This document shows, piece after piece, positions 55,744-64,000 of a stretch of 64,000 nt of DNA. This DNA is from Persicaria tinctoria. Lineage: Eukaryota; Streptophyta; Magnoliopsida; Caryophyllales; Polygonaceae. The translations under genes were made by a program, and so were the position numbers. How positions within the stretch are numbered: position 1 is the stretch's first letter; the number at the start of each line of letters is the position of its first letter. The notes beneath the pieces are model-generated. The model made no database searches. It saw only the letters and a list, made by a program, of their open reading frames with translations, and was not told where the DNA came from. The stretch lies in assembly GCA_037127255.1 (NCBI GenBank), contig JBANSL010000004.1, forward strand, positions 52,959,702 through 53,023,701. Direction: 5' to 3'.

Positions 55744-58700
55744 CTAGCGCCGTTGTTCCCATAGAACTTGTTCATCGATTTTGCTTAGAATCTCATCGTC
55801 CAGCCTCTTCCACGTCCAAATCCTCCCGACTCCCATCCACGACTTCTCCCCTTTCGAGAGTTCAGCCAGGATCAGCCTTGCTCTCCTCGGCCAGCCTTGC
55901 CTCCCGTACCCATGGTACCCCACGCCCCCACCGTAGCAGAACTGTATTCCTCTTAGGCTGCCGCAGAAGTCATTGTTGTGGTCATGACCCATGAAGACCG
56001 CTTTCACGGTCTCTGTTGAAGCCAACGTCTCTAGGACTCCAGAGTTTACGGATGAACAGGCTACGGCCTCTTGAAACTGCCCGACTATTTTCTGGTAGTA
56101 GAGCAGCCTGATTTCTGGGATCGGAATGTGGAAGAACACAAGAGCAGGCGGAGTGTTGTGTGAAGGAGCGGCTTTACAATGACCCCCATTGCCCCAATTT
56201 TCATCCTGTCGAGTATTTTACCTGTTAGTATGTTGCAGACGTCAGAATTGCAGGGCAGTGCATGCTATAGAGACAATGCATTATGGCTAACGCTATATAT
56301 GATTAAATGCACCCGACATTGATTTTAGAAGAAAATTCGTACATGATAGTGTTGTATACGGGAGTAGAAGCATGATATAGACCGAAAACATCCTTGTTAA
56401 CTGTTGATTTAAGGCAGAGTGTAATTTCACCAAGGACTAGGAACCCGAATAACATTTAATACAATATCCATAGATTTGATGTTTTAATGGAGTGATTTAG
56501 CTTAGAGATTTGCCTGAATGAAATACATCTAAAATCTAACAAAGATCATAATAGTATAATACCATGAAATTAGAGGAAAGAAAACACACCTGAAGTTCTC
56601 GGGAAATAGTATGTAGCCAGCGGAGTTGTGATTCCTTAATCCATCCATATGTGCGTTTACCTTCAACAGTAGCTCTGTCTCCACTATCAAGAAAAAAGAG
56701 ATGGAGAACACTACTATTGACCAATGGAGAGCCAAAAGCGCCTTGTACTGTGAGATCGTAATTTCCAAATCCATCAATATTAGTCAGAAGTAGTTCATTT
56801 CCAGGAAGGGAAGGGTCTGGAACGGATGGGTAAGTCCGTGAAACTGAATAATCCAAGAGTGAAATAAAAGACATCAATTCCTGACGTGTCATGGTTGATT
56901 CTTGGTCATGATTCCCCAAAACAGCGGCCCATGGTAGTCCAGATTCTGTGGCTGGATGAAAGGCTCTAAACAATGACTCGGCTGCATCCGAAGCACTTGA
57001 ACCAAATATATTGTCTCCTGATCGGCAGTTCACAACAGAAGATCATCATCTCAAAGATCACATAGCTAACAGAAATTAACTAAAATGTCGTTCTTCCAAT
57101 ATTAAATGTCATCATTCAGTAAATAATCCATCATAGGATTTGTGAAAAAGGAACACCAAATCTTTCTTGGAAAAACATGGCAGCTCAAAACTTCAATTTT
57201 TATTCCTTCCTACTTCAGGTTCGAATAATGTTGGACCTGTAGTGACTACCTATCAGTGTGACTGTCTAGTCAAAAGATGCTGGAAATTTGGGGCAAAAGA
57301 AATATACTTAATACAGTAAAACAGAACTGCTTTGGAGAATGATGATTCACTTCTAAGACTTAAAAAAGGCTATAAGACCGTGTTCCATTCCAAAAATCAG
57401 TCATATAAACAGGAAGATAAACAAACAATGATTTGAGCATATAGTTATGCCTACCACATACAACCCGTGCTATAAATGAAAGCAACATATATCTACAACC
57501 ACCACCACCCAACATATCCCGCCCAAGGCAGGGTATTGGGGGTGGAGGTGCACACCAATTTCCCGACTGCATCAATGAAATAAAAGAGCTGATCTTACAA
57601 ATACACCTGGGGATACGGGAGTCAAGCGGGTATGGACAATAAGTGAAGCCCAGTCGGGCCGCACTCGCCCCCTAACGGGTACATCTATGTTCCCAATCCC
57701 AAACCCGTTGCTCAGGTCTACCACTCAATTACTCACTACTTTTTATTATAATAAGTACATAAAATTGAATATTAAATAATTAATTATACATACTTACCGA
57801 AATAAAAAGAACAAAGACAAAAAAATAAAATAAATTCTAACTCCATATCTCCCACCACCTCTCTCACCGTTATTTTTTGATTAGTGAGCTGTAATCACTG
57901 GATGGTATTGTTATTATGCTATATACACTCTTTTATATTTGTTGTGTTGGGGAAATTATGTGTAAGTGCTACTGTTGATATTGCTATTAGTATTAAAAAT
58001 TAACTTATGGAGTTTCTGTGGTTCTTTTACACATTTTTTTACGTAGTTAGGTGTTGCAGGTCGCATGTACCTGCAACATCGAACAAGCTTGGACAGCACA
58101 TCTAGCCCATTAAGCTGGTTTAACCTGACCTGCACCTTCAATACCAGGGAAATCCCGGCCCGTGCCCATATTTGGCCAGGTCTAGTTATTAGTTATAAAT
58201 GATCCCAACTAATGAGAGTGTGAGACTAAACCAAAGAGCACTACAAGCTTGAATCTGAAGAGGTTATGTAAAATCATAGACACAATAAAGGATGGAACCT
58301 CCAAGGCTCCAATACCAAGTATTCCCAGACCATACAAATGAAAGCTGCAGATACATTCATTCAAAATGAATTGAGCAACTGATAATTAATCGTAACAATT
58401 AATAACCATCCACTTCCATGACAACAGGGAGAAAAAATCCCACGTCTATTTAGATAATCATCATGATTTAATTGGAACATCAAAATATCAATTTTAGTTC
58501 ACTTCCTTTCAACAATCTGCCCCAAGTTTCAAATCATCGATCTTCTTGGAAACTGGCGTAAAACTGAAACAATTTATTTATACTAGTATATACTCCCTCC
58601 GTTCAACAAAACTTGACGTTTTACTATTCATTCACGCTTTTTTAGGAGCTAAAAACTATATAAAATATCGACTTTTTAAATAATTTTTTTTAACAATTTC

Positions 58701-59631
58701 GTAGTTATTATTAATAAGTGCAAACTTGTTAAAAAAAAATTTAAAAAAATGAATATTTTATATAGTTTTTATCGTTCTAAAAAAGCGTGCGTGAATAGTA
58801 AACGACAAGTTTTGTTGAACGGAGGGAGTACAGTATAGATTAATAGTTCATTCATTCGATTGTCATGAAATATATCTGAGGCATACAATCAAGCACTCAG
58901 TTCCATTCTGAAACATTGATTTTAAGTATTAAAGATAGGACAGAAATACATAAGCAAAAAAAAAAAAAAAAAAAAACAGAAGCTGAAATTGCTTAGATAC
59001 CTGTAAAGATCCATAGAACAACAACAAAAGAAAAATCAAGTTCAAGTTCAAGGGGGAAGCACACTCAAGCAATCCAAACCAGATTTCTTCATCGGGAAAA
59101 GTAGTATATGCAACAAATACGGAAATTTCGGTAAAGAACTAGCCAGAAAAAGAGCAAACAAGAGCTGAGATATTAATTGCTCTACCTACCGGTAAAAGCC
59201 AGAAAATCGGGCTTCTCTTCTTCAATCAACCGCCGGATGAAACTCGTCGTGTTGAGATCCGAGCAGTGCCTGAACTGAGACCTCGATACATCTCTACACC
59301 TAGTCCCGATTCCGTTTCCAAAGTGCATATCAGCCACCTGATCGAGAAGAAGCATCCAAAGTCAAAGTGAAACAAACTTCACCAGAACACATACATAGAC
59401 GAAGCAAAGAAGCTGAAGAGTAAAGACCTGGAGGATCTTGAAGGTACCGTCGGATCTGAAACGAAGGGGTAGATTGGGGATTTTCTTGGTGGTGACATGG
59501 CCATGGAGGACTATGATATGGTGGAGGACATGGAAGTTGAGGAGGGAGAGGAAGAGGCAGAGAACCGCCACGAACACGGCGGCGTGGAGGGCGTCGACCG
59601 GCCATTTCGGCCGCTCGGACACCATCGCCAT
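55744..59631 (-). CDS. PAP29-like: Purple acid phosphatase 28/29-like metallophosphoesterase
   Basis: Four exons with GT-AG borders and matching phases: 59428-59631, 59190-59337, 56590-57017 and 55744-56205. Together they give 413 residues and a TAG stop. Residues about 14-38 form a hydrophobic signal anchor, so the enzyme probably enters the secretory pathway. Metallophosphoesterase motifs are in order: VADMHFG (69-75), GDNIFG (118-123), GNHDQE (152-157), FFHIPIPE (284-291) and MGHDHNNDF (332-340). This is the short PAP28/29 class, split early by a 2.2-kb intron. The family hydrolyses phosphomonoesters, but members are often annotated as probably inactive. The first of two close ATGs (59631, 59625) was chosen; the frame is also open upstream. 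No internal stops were seen, so it is probably functional. Confidence 0.9.
57604..58186. other. Possible hAT-like remnant in phosphatase intron 2
   Basis: The right part on the minus strand starts TAGACCTGGCCAAATATGGG and has CGGGCCGGG words. The left part has CGGGTATGG and GGGCCGC words. This style is common in plant hAT-type repeats. Clean inverted ends and target copies were not found. Confidence 0.25.
58593..58828. mobile_element. Stowaway MITE in phosphatase intron 2
   Basis: Terminal inverted repeats CTCCCTCCGTTCAACAAAAC and its complement, 236 bp long, flanked by TA on both sides (58591-58592, 58829-58830). The inner sequence is AT-rich and folds back. This is the standard Tc1/mariner-derived Stowaway type. 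Confidence 0.93.
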
Positions 59632-59716
59632 CGGCGCTGAAGGTGTGAGACCAGAAAGCTTTTTATTACCAAGGATTAGTTTATTTCCCTTCTCAAAGAC
59701 TCGTTGTCTAAAAGTT

Positions 59717-60246
59717 GGGTAAATTGCATAAAAGGAATGGGTATATTGTTGAAAATCACCTCCTAAATTCAATATTATAGAAAATCACCCTTTATATACA
59801 TTTTGTTTGTCAAAGACCAACCCGTCTCTATGTGCCGTTAGAGTTTTGTTAAATGTCGTTGAAAAAATAAAAATTACCCCTATACATATCATTTTCTTGT
59901 CACCACTCACCCTTCACCTATCTTTCTGTACATATGTACAGCTCCACACACACTTTTTTAATTGAAATTATTCGACAATTCTTACGCTCCTATACTAGGC
60001 CCCCTTCAATCCATGCCTAAATATCTCACTAACTCCTATGCGAGATCCTCTTCAATATTGTATCTCCATATGATAAGGGTATTTTGATGATTTACCGTTT
60101 TTTTCCTCTAAAACTTAACGATATCAGAGATAGGGTGGTCTATGGCAAACAAAATTTATATAAAGGGTGTTTTTTAAAATATTGAATTTAAGGGGTGATT
60201 TTAAGCAATATATCCTATATAAGGAGTGGTTTTCTATAATTTACCC
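59717..60246. mobile_element. Mutator-type MITE upstream of the phosphatase gene
   Basis: 530 bp, starting GGGTAAATT and ending AATTTACCC. The inverted arms match imperfectly for more than 100 bp (for example TCCTAAATTCAATATT on the left). The flanks are an exact 9-bp duplication, CTAAAAGTT (59708-59716 and 60247-60255), as expected for Mutator-like elements. It ends 86 bp from the phosphatase ATG. No transposase is encoded. Confidence 0.92.
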
Positions 60247-60429
60247 CTAAAAGTTTTTTTTTTGGTCACCGACTCCAACTCGTAGCATTCATCACCATTG
60301 AAAGTTAAAACGTGTTTGGTTGGACAAATTTTAAATTAGGGATATTTTTCATGGTCATTGCGAAGTAACAAAGTTTTTTTTTATACAAGGAAAGGAATTA
60401 AGATGCAGCTATCATTAACGAAGATAACG

Positions 60430-62379
60430 CTATCCTAGAGCGTCCTTTTGGACAAGGCCCTGAAGAACCGGATCAGCAAGCAGAAGATCGTCGGCAGGGA
60501 TGTTGTAAGCCAGGTGCACGACCCTGTCGGCAACAACATTAAATTCCCTGAAAATATAACGAATTGAAATAGAATTCAAGGACGAAACCAAAAACCGAGT
60601 GTCAGATTGCAGGAGCTCGATGTTCCAATGGCAGCTCCAATCCCCAAGTAGGGAATTGACAACATGCAAGTTGTCACCCTCAATTAGAAGGTTTTGAATA
60701 CCCATTTGTTTTGCCCGAAGCACCCCATTCCTAAGAGCAAGGGCTTCTGCAAACACACAAGAATTATTATTACAACGACCATAGTCGGCAGCGACGACTA
60801 CTGCTTCTGAATTCCTAATAACAAATCCGAAAGCAACATCCCCAGAGCCCAAGAGCGAGCCATGAAAGTTAAGTTTGTAAGAAGTTGAAGGCAGTCTAAC
60901 CCAACGATGGGTGGAGCGCTCAACCTGGCCTCCCCTACAATGATTCAAATTACTTAAAGATTTCCTTAGCGAATCTGGAAGGAAGGAATCAGTTGCAAGA
61001 TCAAAACGAGATGCCTCTAACCATGTTTGCTTGGAAGTAAGCATGTGATTGTGAATTTGTTTAATGGGGACTTGTATAACGTTGCCAAACACCAATTGGT
61101 TTCGAAAGAACCACAGTGCCCACCAGGTATAGAACAAGTCATATAACTTGTCCTTGTTGGTTGTCAAGTAGATGCTGTTTAGAACCGTGCTAGGGCGTAG
61201 TTCATCGAAGCTGCCGATTTGCGTAGTTTGGATGTGACTAGTATTGCTGCAAAGGACCCTTCTACTAAGAGGACAATCGAGTAGAAGATGTTGGGCTGAT
61301 TCAAATTGAGAGTCACAGAAAACGCATCCCATAGGCACATTGATGTGAGATCGTTGTAGGCGATCTTTGGTAGGTAAGTTATCCGTCGCCAGTTTCCATA
61401 AGAAATGTTTAAGCTTTGGAGGCACATTCAAATCCCAAATCCAGTGACACTGGAAACGTAAATTTTGAGCCCCGTTAGCGATCAGCGCAGTAACTGATTT
61501 TGTAGAAAACCATCCAGAAGAGTCTGGTCCCCAATATAGACGGTCAGTCATGTTTGTAAATGGTAAGGGTATATTACCAATATGAGTAGTAATTGTTGGA
61601 TGTAGCAAACCGGCAAGGTCAATAGAGAGTAGAGGAAAATTCCATGTTTTATTCGGAGAAATGAAACGACTGACCTTCCATGCTAGTTGGTCAGGGGTCA
61701 AAAGCACGTCCGATTGAAGAGCAAGCGCCCCCTCAAAAGCCCAGTTATCGGACCAGAAGTTAATGTCTCTACCGTCCCCAACACTCCATCGGAGACCTTT
61801 CTCGAATAGAGGGCGCAATTGGATCAACTTACCCCACTGCCAAGAAGTACTCCCCTTTTTCTTGTAAGATCGAATCGAAGTACCTTTCAGATATTTAGCT
61901 GAAATGACCTGGACCCAAATATTGGATGGATCTACAAGGATCTTCCAGAGAAGCTTCAATTGGAGGGCGGTATTCATTGTTTCGGCTTTGTATAAACCTA
62001 AACCACCGTTGAGGGTGTCCGAGCAAATTTTATCCAAGCTGATAAGGGGGGTGTACCTGTCCTCCTTATTCCAGTAGAAATGTCGATAGACCTTATCAAG
62101 TTCTGTCAAGATTGAAGCAGGTAGCATGAAGGACTGCATTAGAAAAACAGGTTGGGCACTAAGATTTGCTTTGATCAAGACCTTACGGACTTCCGCCGAC
62201 AGGGAGGACGCCTTCCATTTTCTGAGTTGTTTTTTGGTTTTTAGGACCACATCAGCAAACGAGTCCTTATTAACACGACCGTTAATGATAGGACATCCTA
62301 AATATTTTTCCAATGTAGTAGAGCGGTTAATGCCTAGAACCAAGTATTTGTTCCTCGTACTTTTGCACATTTTTTTCAA
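60430..62379 (-). pseudogene. L1-type LINE 2, RT thumb, zf-RVT and RNase H
   Basis: A 649-codon open frame lacking the endonuclease and RT catalytic part, so the copy is 5'-truncated at about 62380. In order: connector (LEKYLGCPIINGRVNKDSF), NGGLGLYKAETMNTALQLKL, RLYWGPDSSGWFSTKSV, the zf-RVT Cys/His cluster (CVFCDSQFESAQHLLLDCP) and a C-terminal RNase H. In the RNase H the first acidic residue appears as His (KLNFHGSLLG) where Asp is usual; the later ones are kept (FAEALALRNG, IEGDNLHVV, REFNVVADRV). A poly-A tract lies at about 60373-60382 in minus sense. It is well preserved for a truncated copy, so it is probably young. Confidence 0.9.
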
Positions 62380-62534
62380 TAAATTCTATTTTTTATATTA
62401 ATTATATTAAAATTATATTTTTATTAAACTTTATGTCAAAATTAAAATAGTATATTTGAAAAGTTTTAATAAAATATAATGATCTTAGTTGACTTTTTAA
62501 TCAAAATTCAGTATATTTTGAAAGTTAATTAATA

Positions 62535-62772
62535 CTCCTTTCGTTAATTAAAATTTGTCATTTTAGAAATTTACGTAGTTTTTAAGAAAACAAACAAAAA
62601 TATACTTCCTAATTATTACTCTGCTTTTTACTTTCTTGAAAACTACAACTAATACTTATCTAATTATTACAAGGACAATCTTGTAAAGTGGGTGGCAAAA
62701 TACCTAAAAAGACAACTTTTTCTTTAACAAGATTTTCATCCTAAAATGAGATGTTTTAATTAACGGAGGGGG
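62535..62772. mobile_element. Stowaway-like MITE
   Basis: 238 bp with inverted ends CTCCTTTCGTTAATTAAAA and TTTTAATTAACGGAGGGGG, and TA on both sides (62533-62534, 62773-62774). One or two mismatches occur in the ends. Confidence 0.85.
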
Positions 62773-62812
62773 TATATGTTTACTTTTTTTTTTGAAATAG
62801 GCAAATTAGATG

Positions 62813-64000
62813 TCAAGCCCTACGGAACCACCACCCAAGAGAGCCATTTCGGACGAGAACACGAAGTTCTGAATGAGACACTAATTTAACCGTGTCCATT
62901 GAGTGCCGAAGATGAACCACCTTATCAGCAACCAAGTTGACTTCTCGGAAGATGTGCTCACACGAGGTTGAAGCAAAATCCCGAAGCAACAGAAGAATAT
63001 CAAAAATGACAATCTCCACATCCCATGGACACGTCCACACACCTATGATAGCATTGATAATGGTAAGACTATCACCTTCAATTCCAATGTGATGCAGGCA
63101 ACCAAGAGACCATCACGAAAGTTGAGAGCTTCAGCCATGAGCGGAGAGACATACCCATAAAGCGCCACATCGCAAGCCACCATCTGTCCAACCTAATCCT
63201 GGATGACGAAACCTGTCGAAGCTTCACTAAAAATGAGTCTGGAGCCATCGAAGTTAATTTTAAAGCTCCCACCTCGAGGTAGCTTCCATGTTAAGTTTTT
63301 TCTTTTTCTTTGATTTTGGGGTTTGATATGATCTTTTTGTTCCCAATCGTCTGGGTATAATGTTTTAGTATTCTCCCAATTTTTTAGTTGGTTTCTAACA
63401 TACCCTTCCCAACTCTAAACTTTCCAATGTTCCGGGTTGTCGAAAATGAGTTGTTTCTTATTATCCATATGCACCACCACATAATAGTCAATCTAGTTTT
63501 TTGCTCTTTTTTAAGTTTGAAGAATATTTCTGATATTACTTGTTTCATGCTCTTATTGTTTGTGTCTATTCTACCTATTTGATCTTCTCCAATCTTCCAA
63601 TCAGTCTTCCTAATTAGTCTTAATGTGTTATCGCACTTGGTGAGTAAATGTATCGAATCTTCAACCATCCGGTTGCACAGAGAATATGTCAAAGGTACAT
63701 TGACATCCTTCTGTAAGAGTCTAGTTTTTGTTGGTAGTCCATTCATTGCGGTTTTACACATAAATTTTTTCACTTTTGGGTGGCAATCAACTTTCCAAAC
63801 CCATGCAATGTTGTTTTGTTGTGTGGCATTTCGGTTGGCAATCAAATCAAGTGCACTTGATGTCGAGAACCAACCATCTTTGCTTGTTTTCCAATATAGT
63901 CTGTCTTCAATATTGTTGGTTGGAATGTACACATTTGATATTTTCCTCACAATAATCTCAGGAAGAACTTCCCTTAATTTTTCTAAATTACAGTTTCCAT
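62813..64000 (-). pseudogene. L1-type LINE 3, zf-RVT and RNase H, runs off the window
   Basis: Right to left: 63384-63950 carries zf-RVT words (EDRLYWKTSKDGWFSTSSAL, VKKFMCKTAMNGLPTKTRLL, SLCNRMVEDSIHLLTKCD). After a frame break, RNase H words follow in 63078-63272 and 62813-63040 (HIFREVNLVADKVVHL). Several frameshifts separate the pieces. The 5' part lies beyond 64000. It is older and more decayed than LINE 2. Confidence 0.82.

Overview
The window is plant nuclear DNA. The evidence is stacked LTR retrotransposons (Ty3/gypsy of the Tat/Athila type and Ty1/copia), L1-type LINEs, Stowaway and Mutator-like MITEs, a CACTA transposon, and GT-AG split genes of plant families. It looks like a dicot, but nothing seen fixes the genus. 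By base count it is mostly transposon sequence. Only one intact host gene is convincing: a purple acid phosphatase 28/29-like gene on the minus strand at 55744-59631.

Layout. 1-3280: the 3' end and 3' LTR of gypsy element A. 3281-21470: a nest read from its junctions as a copia element (minus), cut by a gypsy LTR with its primer-binding site (minus), then an L1 LINE (plus, about 4612-18715), then a complete gypsy element B (7312-17723), then an inverted solo LTR (9905-11902). The last two steps have target-site duplications. 21483-23826: a copia LTR and a minus-strand gypsy 3' LTR. 23827-38294: head-to-tail gypsy elements C1, C2 and D sharing LTRs. 38295-44740: a CACTA element with exact TIRs and a CCA target duplication, carrying exons of at least two host genes and a nested 2.8-kb element with long inverted repeats. 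44741-46700: a second copia element (minus). 46700-54015: broken fragments of unrelated genes (GDPD-like, 26S proteasome RPT5-like, a protein kinase, a MAD1-like coiled coil), a tRNA-like sequence and a 22-bp minisatellite. 55744-59631: the phosphatase gene, with a Stowaway MITE in its large intron and a Mutator-type MITE 86 bp upstream of its ATG. 60430-64000: two truncated LINEs (minus) and a further Stowaway element.

The most unusual signal is a short palindrome of the form (A)CTCGA-NN-TCGAG, with many half-matches. It recurs in clusters in every gypsy LTR here, in the gag-protease linker, after the protease and in the 3' noncoding region. The centre (AT, AG/CT or CG) tends to be uniform within one element. 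Where translated it gives repeats such as LDVDQ, LEIEE and STSS. The same elements keep gag and protease but lack reverse transcriptase, RNase H and most of integrase, so they look like a non-autonomous family.
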